Shown here one piece after another: positions 1-8,277 of a stretch of 48,233 nucleotides of DNA. The first letter of the stretch is position 1, and each line of letters begins with the position of its first letter. The stretch is from Deltaproteobacteria bacterium (GTDB lineage Bacteria > Desulfobacterota > Desulfobacteria > Desulfobacterales > SURF-15). Below the pieces are notes generated by a model. That model was given only the letters and a program-made list of their open reading frames with translations. It was not told the DNA's origin and did no database searches. The stretch lies in NCBI GenBank assembly GCA_019309565.1, contig JAFDFZ010000058.1:1-48233 (forward strand), in the 5' to 3' direction. Position numbers and translations under genes: made by a program.

Positions 1-1065
1 TTTATAGCCGGACTGCAGAAAACCGCCCCCGCCGCCGCAGCAGTAATTGTTGGATCGATTCGGATGCATCTCGATGAAGTTTTCCTCTCCCACACAGGAT
101 TTGACTACAAACCGCAGATCTTCGGCTATGGGATCTCCAAAACTTTTCCTAACGATCTGACAGGGATCTTGAACCGTGAACTTTATCTTCAGCTCCTTAT
201 TCCAGTTAGAATCGACCTTCAGTTTTCCTTCTCGGATCCATTTTGCATAGTACTCATAGATGTTTTTGACCTCAAACTTATGTTCAATGTTGAATTTTTT
301 CAGTCCTGCCAGGACTGAGAAGGTGACATGCCCTCATTCCGTGTTGAGGAATATTTTACATCCAAGACTGTCGGCCTGGTTTGCGGTTGTTCGTGTAATT
401 TTCTCCCAGGCCTCATCGTCTGCGAGAAACATACAGTAATTCTCCCCGGCCCATCCCTTTGAGCCATATGTCCAGTCGGCGCCGGCAAGATGCAGTATCT
501 TCCACAGCGGAACCAGCTCATCGGGTTCTGTCACCGGTTCTCTGGAATTCTGATTCAGGAAAAACTCCGCCCCCTGCTTATCAATAGGCGCCTGCATGTC
601 CTTGAATTCAGGCTGTGCCTCCCGGTACTCTTCAAGAACATCTTCAACAACAAACTTAAAATCCTCCGGAGGCGTGCCCATGGCGCTGCAGCTATCATTT
701 CGCAAAGCCATGTCACAGGAGCCAAGGATACCTTTGGGCCGCTGTGCCCTCGGCCAGGACGCACGGGCATGATATATAAGCTGAGGGATGTCAATTTTCA
801 TAGGGCATACATATATACAGCGCTGGCACATGGTACACATCCACACCCAGTCGGATTTTAGAATCTCTTCATCCATTCCGAATGCGGCAAATCTCAAAAA
901 TTTCCTGGGATCCATATCAGAAAGTTCGGTAGCCGGACATCCTGAACTGCACGCTCCACAGGTTAAACAAAGATTAAGATTGCCCCCCTCGGGTAGCAGT
1001 TCCTGTACTTTTTCAATGAAAATGCTCTCTTTGTGAGGTCCAAGTTTGATTGCTGCCTCGGCCAT
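1..1065 (-). CDS. HdrC/HdrD-like iron-sulfur protein, putative selenoprotein (3' end outside window)
   Basis: Probable disulfide-reductase-type subunit of the Hdr module. I start it at 1065, where GGAGG lies 10 nt before ATG; the open frame extends further upstream but into the preceding gene. Two 4Fe-4S motifs have cysteines at residues 33, 36, 39, 43 and 77, 80, 83, 87. A CCG-type domain follows, with Cys302 and Cys342-Cys343 ahead of a glycine run. The frame meets TGA at 334-336 (codon 244) in the context NTE-stop-GH. The same frame then stays open for 111 codons to the window edge and contains the expected CCG cysteines. Relatives of the DsrK/HdrD type, as I recall them, have Cys in this motif, so TGA is best read as selenocysteine. 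A hairpin fits a bacterial SECIS. The gene overlaps the end of the upstream FrhB-like gene only if the longer start is used. A conventional caller would report a truncated 243-aa protein. Confidence 0.85.
300..318 (-). promoter_or_regulatory. SECIS-like hairpin downstream of in-frame UGA
   Basis: On the minus strand a 7-bp perfect stem (TCAGTCC with GGACTGA) closes the 5-nt loop TGGCA. The loop begins 22 nt after the UGA at 334-336, within the spacing known for bacterial SECIS elements, and has a G near its 5' side as SelB recognition requires. The fold is read by eye. Confidence 0.7.
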
Positions 1066-1126
1066 AATATCGGCTCCTCCATCTAGATTAGGTTTCTTCC
1101 AGGCTTTTAAAGCCTCGGGCATATTT

Positions 1127-2281
1127 TTAAGTCCCTGTTGAAGCGATTCCCACCACTTCTTCAAATTCGTCTTCGCGGAAAACAGAAAGCGGAGGTTTTT
1201 CCTCCAGGCTTCTTCCGGCCTGATAGTCAAAGGCCTTCTGCGTGGAGTCGGCCACCATACGGAACAATTCCATCACGTGGATATCATTGGGGCATGCATT
1301 TGAACACTGCCCGCAGCCCACGCATGCCGTGCTCATATGCGCAAGACGCGTGATATGGTAAAAGACGGTGTCTGTCGGCATCTTGATTGCCCCCTTGCGC
1401 ATGGCCCACTGCAGGTATTGTGACGGCTCATGGTTGAAGACATCGGTGACAAACACACATTCCTTGCAGTAGCACACAGGACAGGCCACGCGGCAGTTAT
1501 AGCAGTTTGTGCAACCGGCAAGGTAGGATGTCAGTTTTTCCAGGGTGTTGGTGGCTTCCCTGGTTTCGGCAAACATGTTGTCGCGGTATGCAATCCTGCG
1601 AGATACGATTGAATCTATGGCCTCTTGCCGTGAAGCAGGCTCTTCTGCGGGGGAAAGTTCAAGCCGGCCTAAAAGTTCATCCCCGGTATGGCTCTGGGAC
1701 ATGATAAGAAAATGATCATCTGTGTTTACACCAAACAGACCGATTGTAATATCAGCCCCGGAAGGTACCGGGTATTCACAGGCCTTGCAGGCAGGTGCAA
1801 GATCGATTCCTTCCATTATCTTGGTTTTACCTGCAAGAGCATTTCGATAAAACTCAGTCGTTGATTTCTTTACGTCTTCTGCGGCAAATCGAAAATAGTC
1901 AGTATTTTTGTAAGCCCCAAGACAATCAACCCCTACTATCACCAGTTCATCTGTGGTTCCCTGCTTGAGTTTAACCAGTTCATAAAATGCCCTTATCTCA
2001 CAGGGTCTCAACACGGCTGCAACCTTACCGCCTGAGGGTTTGCGAGTAAGTCTAGATACTATCCTGGCTGCATTCAGGGGAAACACAGGCGCCAGTGGAT
2101 AAACACCGTCTATGCTTTCAGGATCGCTCACAAGCGCGGGCATTATCGTTTTTTTCATTGGAAGCTGCCGCGGGACAAGCACGGCACTGATATCTTCCAG
2201 TTTAAGCATGGCTTTAAAAAACACCTCAAGAGATGCCAGGGGATCGTTGTCTTTTACTTCAAGTTTTGCTGTAGCTCCCAT
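1127..2281 (-). CDS. FrhB/FdhB-like iron-sulfur oxidoreductase subunit with two 4Fe-4S clusters
   Basis: A 384-aa cytoplasmic electron-transfer subunit. The N-terminal half has the RPCEIRAF and GVDCLG motifs of the coenzyme F420 hydrogenase/dehydrogenase beta (FrhB/FdhB) group. The C-terminal half is ferredoxin-like, with CTNCYNCRVACPVCYC near residues 257-272 and CVGCGQCSNACP near 320-331. ATG at 2281 is preceded by TGGAGGAATCTG, a good ribosome site. It follows mvhD by 13 nt and is followed by the selenoprotein gene, so it lies inside the Hdr operon. Its likely job is to pass electrons between the HdrA/MvhD core and a formate, NAD(P)H or F420-like partner; the donor cannot be fixed from sequence. 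It resembles the 315-aa protein at 23443-24390 in the flx-like cluster. Confidence 0.85.
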   Translation of the reverse strand: MGATAKLEVKDNDPLASLEVFFKAMLKLEDISAVLVPRQLPMKKTIMPALVSDPESIDGVYPLAPVFPLNAARIVSRLTRKPSGGKVAAVLRPCEIRAFYELVKLKQGTTDELVIVGVDCLGAYKNTDYFRFAAEDVKKSTTEFYRNALAGKTKIMEGIDLAPACKACEYPVPSGADITIGLFGVNTDDHFLIMSQSHTGDELLGRLELSPAEEPASRQEAIDSIVSRRIAYRDNMFAETREATNTLEKLTSYLAGCTNCYNCRVACPVCYCKECVFVTDVFNHEPSQYLQWAMRKGAIKMPTDTVFYHITRLAHMSTACVGCGQCSNACPNDIHVMELFRMVADSTQKAFDYQAGRSLEEKPPLSVFREDEFEEVVGIASTGT

Positions 2282-2294
2282 CAGATTCCTCCAG

Positions 2295-2717
2295 TTATAT
2301 CACCATTTTCAATTTCGCCTGGCTTGGCCCAAGCTGTTTGACCTGGGAGACAAGCTCCTGCATGATCTCTGCAAACTTTATCCCGTCACTGGCTCCAATC
2401 CAGGTCAACCGAAGCCGTTCGGGTTCAAAACCGAACTGCGGCAGAATCTCTTTAAGGAGCTTAACCCGTCTGCGTGCCTTGAAGTTGCCGTTGATATAAT
2501 GGCAGTCTCCCGGGTGACACCCGCTTATCAGAACCCCATCGGCGCCCTCAAGAAAGGCCTTTATGACATATTGAGGATCCACCATCCCCGTGCACATCAC
2601 CCGGATTAACCGCACATTTCTCGGATAGGTTAATCGAGATGTTCCTGCCAGATCCGCTGCTGTGTAAGTACACCAGTTGCAGACAAACGCAATGATGGTC
2701 GGTTCAAAATCTTCCAT
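2295..2717 (-). CDS. mvhD: MvhD family electron-transfer subunit (cysteine form)
   Basis: A 140-aa 2Fe-2S protein that links an electron donor (hydrogenase, formate dehydrogenase or NADH module) to HdrA. It shows the family cysteines: Cys13 and Cys16 in CNWC, Cys42, and Cys67 and Cys72 in GCHPGDCHY. ATG at 2717 follows TTTAGGAGATAGCT. It sits between the HdrA fusion and the FrhB-like subunit. It is the cysteine counterpart of the second MvhD protein at 24392-24823, which has UGA at exactly residue 67. The pair therefore gives an internal Cys/Sec comparison. Identity is clear; its physiological donor is not. Confidence 0.93.
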   Translation of the reverse strand: MEDFEPTIIAFVCNWCTYTAADLAGTSRLTYPRNVRLIRVMCTGMVDPQYVIKAFLEGADGVLISGCHPGDCHYINGNFKARRRVKLLKEILPQFGFEPERLRLTWIGASDGIKFAEIMQELVSQVKQLGPSQAKLKMVI

Positions 2718-2808
2718 AGCTATCTCCTAAATTTGTTATCGTTAAAATTATGTATCCAGTTTTCTCGTCCTATATTCGACATAAGCCCTGTATGTCTTTG
2801 CACTTTAA

Positions 2809-5800
2809 CTACATTCCCACCTCGTGCAGCGCATCCATAATCCCATCGAGCTCCGCAAATATTTGCTTTCCCTTAAAATGCTTGATTTGAGCCGCATCGC
2901 TCGGACAGAATGCTGAGCAGCTACCGCACCCCTTACAGATAGCCTCATTTATCACCGAAACACCTCTGCGGTCATCAAATTCGATGGCGGAATACGGACA
3001 CAGCTCTATGCACGTCTGGCAGCCCGAACAGATATCCGGATCGATCCAGGAGATGGTAGAAGGAATTTCCACCTTGCCCCGGACCGCCAGAGCAAGCGCT
3101 TTGCTCGCCGCCCCCGAGGCCTGGGCCACAGTGTCCGGAATATCCCGTGGGGCCTGACATGCACCTGCCAAAAAAACTCCGTCTGTTGCCGTATTCAACG
3201 GAGCCAGCTTGGGGTGTTCTTCTAAAAAGAAACCATCTGCGCCCTGGTTTAATCCGAAAATTCGGCTTACCTCGTTTGCGTCACGACGGGCTTCGATGGC
3301 CGCACACAGAATCACCATGTCAACCGGTATCCGCAGACGACTACCAAGCAGCGTGTCTTCGGCTATGGCAATAAGCTTACCCTGCTCTTGGGGTTCAGCT
3401 GCCCGGTCGGTAATTTCAGCCACCTTGCCCCTGATAAAAATGGTGCCTTCCTGCTGGCATCTCTTATAGAATTCCTCATATCCCTTTCCGAAACAACGCT
3501 GATCGATATAGAAATCATAAATCTTTGTATCGTGCCCTACTTTTTCCTTTATCAGATGGGTGTATTTGAGCGCATACATGCAACATACCCTGGAGCAGTA
3601 TTCATGATAGTTCACATCTCTGCTGCCGATGCAGTGAAGAATTGCCACGCTTTCGGGTATCTTTGTAAATTCCCCATTTTCGTCCCTTATAAGAATCTTT
3701 CCTCCCGTGGGTCCTGTGGCGTTGCTCAATCGCTCGAATTCAAGGCTCGTATAAACGTTTGGGTAGGTTCCGTAACCGAACTGTTTCATGGGTGTTGGAT
3801 CCATCAGGTCGAATCCTGTGGCCACGATGATGGAGCCGACTTTAAGCTCTAAAATTTCTTCTTTCATATGGTGGTCTATAGCCTTGGGTTCACAGACCCG
3901 TACACACTCCATGCACTCGCTGCAAACACCACAGTTAAGGCAACGCTTGGCTTCGTGTCGGGCGTCCAATTCAGAGAAACCGATTTGCACCTCCTGAAAC
4001 GTTGTAATTCTTTCTTTTGGTTCCAAAAAGTTGTTTTGAGCCCGGGCACTCGGAACAATTCCCTCATCAATTTGTTGCCAATCCGGCTCTTTTTGAATTT
4101 GGCTGGAATTTTGGTCGCCTGATCGCTGTTTGGCATAAGCGATTAAGTCTTCCCCATTCAAATATAGATGGATCGCTTCAACGGCTTTGTGGCCATCTGC
4201 CACAGCCTCAATAACACTAGCCGGTCCGGTCACCGCATCTCCGCATGCAAATAGATGAGGAATGGTTGTCTGCATAGTTGCAGGATTCACAGCAATGGTA
4301 TTTCGAGCTGTCCATTTCAGCTCCGGTACCGTTTCCGCCCAGCTGGTATCGGCAACCTGACCTATCGCCGGGATGACCGTGTTGCAGGGGATTACGAATT
4401 CCGATCCCTCCACCGGAACGGGTCTACGGCGACCGCTTTCATCCGGCGGCCCCAGCTCAGTCCTTATGCATTCTATGCCAGTCACCTCCCCGTTCTGACC
4501 AATGATGCGAATTGGAGCAGTTAGATATGAAAATTCGATCGATTCTTCCTTTGCCTCTTTAAGTTCTTCAGGATAGGCCGGCATTTCGGTTTCTGATCGA
4601 CGGTAGGCCACCGTTACGGTTGAAGCTCCCAGGCGTTTGGCGACTCTTGCGGCATCGATGGCAACGTTACCCCCGCCGATAACCACGACCTTCTCTCCAA
4701 CATCCATATGCTTGCCTAAGTTTGCATTTCTGAGAAAATCAATGGCATCGACAACACCTTTAGGGATATCTTCCCCGGGGATGCCAAGGTTTAAGCTTCG
4801 ATGTGCACCTGTGGCAAGAAATACAGCGCGATAGCCCTCATGTTTAAGATCTTCAAGCGTTATGTCCGTTCCAAACCGGGTATTGGTTTTCACCTCAATA
4901 CCTGTCCGAAGTATATGATTGATTTCCTGATCGAGTATTTCGGGCGGTAGTCTGTAATTCGGTATTCCCATACGAAGCATACCCCCCAGAACCGGCATTG
5001 CCTCGAAAAGAGTGATTTGATATCCCTTTTTACGCAGATAATATGCAACAGTCAGCCCTGCAGGGCCGGAGCCAATTACGGCTATTTTTTCATCTCGTTC
5101 CTTAATTTCCGTCAATGGTAGCGATTCAAATTCGACTTGATCGGCTGCAAATCGTTTGAGATTTCGGATAGCTATAGCCTCGTCTATATTCAATCTTCGA
5201 CACTGCGCCTCGCACGGATGCGGGCAAACCCTGCCCAGCACGCCGGGAAGCGGCAGACGCTCCATGATTAATTTTATGGCTTCTTCGTATTTGCCCTGAC
5301 CGATCAGCTGAATATACCCCTGTACGTTGATACCCGCCGGGCAGGTGATGCTGCAAGGTGCCCTGTCCTTTTTCTCGATACAGAAAGTAATGGGAACGGC
5401 CTGTGGGAAGGATCGATAAATGGCCTTGCGCTGGGTTAGGTTTTCATCCCACTGGCTATACACAGATACCGGACATACTTCAGTGCACTCACCACATCCG
5501 GTACATACGCCTTCCTTTACGTACCGGGGTTTTCGATGGACCTTTACGGTGTAGTTTCCGATGAATCCGGACACTTCCTTAACTTCGCTATAGGTGAGCA
5601 GTTCAATATTCGGATTCTGTGCCACCTCCACCATCTTCGGTGTTCCGATGCATGCGGCACAATCAAGCGTGGGGAAGGTTTTATCAAACTGCAGCATGTG
5701 TCCGCCGATGGTGGGATCTTTTTCAACCAGATACACTTTATGGCCGGAAGCACCTATGTCCAGGGCTGCCTGCATGCCGGCAATGCCGCCACCGACAACC

Positions 5801-6234
5801 AGCACATCCGGATGAACGCTCACTTCACGGGTTTCCAGACTTTCGTGATAGTTAACCCGGTTTATGGCCGCTGCGGCCAGTGTTTTTGCTTTCTGGGTGG
5901 CTTCCTGTTCATTTTCTGTAACCCAGGAAACCTGCTCCCGAACAGAGGCCATCTGAAAAAAATAGGGATTAAGCCCCGCTCTCTGGCAGGCGCCCTGAAA
6001 GGTTTTTTCGTGAAGCCTTGGTGAGCAGGAGGCTACAACAACACGGTTAAGACCGTATTGCCTGATATCCTTTTCAATCATATCCTGACCCGGATCCGAG
6101 CACATAAACCTGTAGTCCCGGGCAACCACTACATTTTTCATCTGCTTGATAAATGCAGCAACCTCTTCCACACGCACCTTGCCGGCGATATTGATTCCAC
6201 AGTGGCAAATATAAAATCCTATTCTTATGGACAT
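2809..6234 (-). CDS. HdrA-NfnB/GltD fusion flavoprotein (HdrL-like)
   Basis: A 1141-aa fusion, against roughly 650 aa for ordinary HdrA. The start is ATG at 6234 after a G-rich Shine-Dalgarno stretch; an upstream in-frame start adds ten unlikely residues. Order: HdrA N-terminal domain; FAD-binding motif VVGGGIAGMQ near residue 150; HdrA active-site motif PTLDCAACIGTPK; 4Fe-4S motif near 245. Next is an inserted glutamate-synthase-small-subunit/NfnB-like module, about 275-720, with its own cysteine motifs, an FAD Rossmann motif (VIGSGPAGLT) and an NAD(P) motif (VIGGGNVAIDAAR). The rest of HdrA follows, ending in two ferredoxin motifs (CSGCQTCIELCP and CKGCGSCSAFCP). HdrA is the flavin bifurcation site in Hdr complexes and the insert suggests NAD(P)H as a partner. 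It is the core of this operon. Similar fusions are known as HdrL in sulfate reducers. Confidence 0.9.
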   Translation of the reverse strand: MSIRIGFYICHCGINIAGKVRVEEVAAFIKQMKNVVVARDYRFMCSDPGQDMIEKDIRQYGLNRVVVASCSPRLHEKTFQGACQRAGLNPYFFQMASVREQVSWVTENEQEATQKAKTLAAAAINRVNYHESLETREVSVHPDVLVVGGGIAGMQAALDIGASGHKVYLVEKDPTIGGHMLQFDKTFPTLDCAACIGTPKMVEVAQNPNIELLTYSEVKEVSGFIGNYTVKVHRKPRYVKEGVCTGCGECTEVCPVSVYSQWDENLTQRKAIYRSFPQAVPITFCIEKKDRAPCSITCPAGINVQGYIQLIGQGKYEEAIKLIMERLPLPGVLGRVCPHPCEAQCRRLNIDEAIAIRNLKRFAADQVEFESLPLTEIKERDEKIAVIGSGPAGLTVAYYLRKKGYQITLFEAMPVLGGMLRMGIPNYRLPPEILDQEINHILRTGIEVKTNTRFGTDITLEDLKHEGYRAVFLATGAHRSLNLGIPGEDIPKGVVDAIDFLRNANLGKHMDVGEKVVVIGGGNVAIDAARVAKRLGASTVTVAYRRSETEMPAYPEELKEAKEESIEFSYLTAPIRIIGQNGEVTGIECIRTELGPPDESGRRRPVPVEGSEFVIPCNTVIPAIGQVADTSWAETVPELKWTARNTIAVNPATMQTTIPHLFACGDAVTGPASVIEAVADGHKAVEAIHLYLNGEDLIAYAKQRSGDQNSSQIQKEPDWQQIDEGIVPSARAQNNFLEPKERITTFQEVQIGFSELDARHEAKRCLNCGVCSECMECVRVCEPKAIDHHMKEEILELKVGSIIVATGFDLMDPTPMKQFGYGTYPNVYTSLEFERLSNATGPTGGKILIRDENGEFTKIPESVAILHCIGSRDVNYHEYCSRVCCMYALKYTHLIKEKVGHDTKIYDFYIDQRCFGKGYEEFYKRCQQEGTIFIRGKVAEITDRAAEPQEQGKLIAIAEDTLLGSRLRIPVDMVILCAAIEARRDANEVSRIFGLNQGADGFFLEEHPKLAPLNTATDGVFLAGACQAPRDIPDTVAQASGAASKALALAVRGKVEIPSTISWIDPDICSGCQTCIELCPYSAIEFDDRRGVSVINEAICKGCGSCSAFCPSDAAQIKHFKGKQIFAELDGIMDALHEVGM

Positions 6235-6273
6235 TTTTACCCCCCCCTTATGCGAGGTGTGCACTCAAAGTCT

Positions 6274-6531
6274 TTACCTGTTTCGGATATCGGTTTTCTT
6301 TTTCATTTGAACCCGATAGGATGCATCAGGGCCCAGCTCTTCGATGGTGATCAAATCGTAGCAGAATTCCGGTAAAATTTTGAACATATCTATTCGGGTG
6401 TCCGGATCCCGTCCCAGTATTTCAAGAACTTCGTTTGGTTTCATTTCCCTGAACACTTGAGTTACCTTAAGGAGGGAAATCGGGGGAATCGCCCCCCTTA
6501 GATCAAGAAAATGATCTACTTTGGGCTTCAA
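6274..6531 (-). CDS. TusA-like small protein lacking the sulfur-carrier cysteine
   Basis: An 85-aa protein with the TusA/SirA fold signature (LDLRGAIPPISLLK near the N-terminus). TusA proteins carry persulfide on a conserved Cys in the GxxCPxP motif; here that position is Pro (GAIPPIS), so classical sulfur transfer is unlikely. I place the start at TTG 6531, eight bases after GGAGGG. A GTG at 6540 is also in frame but lies directly on the ribosome site. It is the first gene downstream of a sigma-54 promoter and leads the Hdr operon. A structural, regulatory or cluster-binding role is possible (Cys in PEFCYDL remains), but this is inference. Confidence 0.75.
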   Translation of the reverse strand: MKPKVDHFLDLRGAIPPISLLKVTQVFREMKPNEVLEILGRDPDTRIDMFKILPEFCYDLITIEELGPDASYRVQMKKKTDIRNR

Positions 6532-6570
6532 GTTAAACACCCTCCATCAGTGTTTAGGAATTCTAAAATG

Positions 6571-6587
6571 AGCAAGGTCGATGCCAA
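6571..6587 (-). promoter_or_regulatory. sigma-54 promoter of the tusA-like/hdr operon
   Basis: The minus strand reads TTGGCATCGACCTTGCT. It has the -24 TGGCA box, the -12 TTGCT box and exactly 10 nt between GG and GC, as sigma-54 RNA polymerase requires. Transcription would begin near 6560, about 29 nt before the first gene. The divergent sigma-54 activator at 6814 is the obvious regulator. Confidence 0.85.
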
Positions 6588-6813
6588 TTAAACAGCCTGC
6601 CTGTAGTTAATCCTTGAGCCTTTTCCAGGTCTCAACTCTAATAGTATGAAATAATTTAATTTATTTCGGTTAAGGATAATATTCAAAATCCTCTTTGCCT
6701 TCTCATCGGTGCATTCGATATAAGGGATATTTCATTTTTTTGTTGCATTTAAACGTTAAAATGCTAAATAATTAAATTTAACATGTGCTAAATTTTTTAC
6801 AGGAGAACGCTTC

Positions 6814-8199
6814 ATGTTTGAACAGGAGTTGAACAGTTACTGGAAGATTGTTGTCGATACCATCCAGGATGGGATCATGATCGTGGATAGGGGAGGGACC
6901 ATAGTTTCTGTAAACAAGGCTCTTGAGAAAATTACCGGTTATAGCCGGGATGAGATGTTAGGAAAACCCTGTACCGTGTTAAACTGTGATATCTGCGAGA
7001 TCGTGCTGGAAAAAGAGGGAGAGTTCTGGTGCAGGTTATTTAAAACCGGCACTCTGGACTTGAGGGAATGCACCTTCACCAAAAAGGATGGCGGCCAGAT
7101 ACAGGTCCTGAAAAACGCGTCTCTGCTACATGACACCCGGGGAAACGTAATGGGCGCTGTGGAAACCGTTACAGACATTTCGGAACTTGTAGAAAAAGAT
7201 AATAAGATCGCTCAGCTCCAACAGGAACTGAGATCTGAAAATGGATTCAAAGGTATTCTGGGGAACTCTCCAGGAATGCAGCGCATGTTTGACCTCATTT
7301 TAAACGCCGCTCAGTCGGATGCACCGGTTATCATTTTTGGTGAAAGCGGAACTGGCAAGGAGATGGTGGCCAAGGCCATCCACGAATCTGGAGCGCGGAA
7401 GAACAAACCCTTCATTAAGGTAAACTGTGCAGCCCTGAATGAATCGTTGCTGGAAAGTGAACTTTTCGGTCATGTGAAAGGCGCTTTCACAGGAGCGTTC
7501 CAGAATCGGGAGGGACGGTTTGAAGCCGCACGAGGTGGCACGATCTTTCTTGATGAAATCGGAGACCTGCCCCTTTCCACCCAGGTCAAGCTGCTGCGGG
7601 TACTGGAAGATACGGTCATCGAACGGGTGGGGGACAACAGACCCATAAAGGTTGATGTAAGAATCGTTTCAGCCACCAACAAAAATTTAAAACAGCTGGT
7701 TGCTGATGGCAGTTTCAGGGAGGACCTGTATTACAGAATCAATGTCATCCCCATCACCGTCCCCGCGTTGAGAGAGCGAGCAGAGGATATTCCCATTTTA
7801 GCTGACGTATTTTTTCAAAGGATCAAGCTTAAGAGCAACAAAAAAATTCAAGGCATCTCCAACAACGCCATGCGGGTGTTGATGAACTATTCCTGGCCTG
7901 GAAACGTGAGGGAATTGAAAAGCGCCTTTGAGTATGCATTTGTGACCTGCCAGGAATCTCTGATAATGCCGGAACACCTTCCTGCTAACATTGTTCGGGA
8001 AGAAAAAACATCAAATCCGGCCGCTGCTGCTTCTTTGAGCAGGGAGGAGATAAAAAAACAACGCCTTTTAAAGGCGCTTGAACAGGCCGGTGGAAACCAG
8101 ACCGAAGCCGCCGCCATTCTGGGTGTGTCCCGGGTCACTGTCTGGAACCAGATGAAGCGATTCGGGGTAAACCTAAAACGAGGGTTGACCTTCAATTGA
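6814..8199 (+). CDS. PAS / sigma-54 AAA+ / Fis-type transcriptional activator
   Basis: A 461-aa bacterial enhancer-binding protein. A PAS domain (about residues 8-125) contains a cysteine cluster (PCTVLNCDICE and WCRLF), which could bind an iron-sulfur centre or sense redox; this is inference. The AAA+ domain has Walker A GESGTGKE near 177, the sigma-54 contact loop GAFTGA near 225, and Walker B FLDEIGD. A Fis-type helix-turn-helix closes the protein (NQTEAAAILGVSRVTVWNQM). ATG follows ACAGGAGAACGCTTC. It is divergent from the hdr operon, which has a good sigma-54 promoter, so control of that operon is very likely. It is intact, unlike the related activator at 25371. Confidence 0.93.
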   Translation: MFEQELNSYWKIVVDTIQDGIMIVDRGGTIVSVNKALEKITGYSRDEMLGKPCTVLNCDICEIVLEKEGEFWCRLFKTGTLDLRECTFTKKDGGQIQVLKNASLLHDTRGNVMGAVETVTDISELVEKDNKIAQLQQELRSENGFKGILGNSPGMQRMFDLILNAAQSDAPVIIFGESGTGKEMVAKAIHESGARKNKPFIKVNCAALNESLLESELFGHVKGAFTGAFQNREGRFEAARGGTIFLDEIGDLPLSTQVKLLRVLEDTVIERVGDNRPIKVDVRIVSATNKNLKQLVADGSFREDLYYRINVIPITVPALRERAEDIPILADVFFQRIKLKSNKKIQGISNNAMRVLMNYSWPGNVRELKSAFEYAFVTCQESLIMPEHLPANIVREEKTSNPAAAASLSREEIKKQRLLKALEQAGGNQTEAAAILGVSRVTVWNQMKRFGVNLKRGLTFN

Positions 8200-8237
8200 A
8201 GATCACGCGGCTTCCGTCTGTCCTATTGCAATGTTGA

Positions 8238-8255
8238 ATCAACTCCCGGGTTGAT
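8238..8255. terminator. short hairpin between convergent genes
   Basis: ATCAAC and GTTGAT close a 6-nt loop TCCCGG just after the activator and before the end of the convergent kinase gene. There is no strong T run on either side, so it is only a possible terminator. Confidence 0.4.
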
Positions 8256-8277
8256 CAATTATTTGCAGTTCAAGCAT

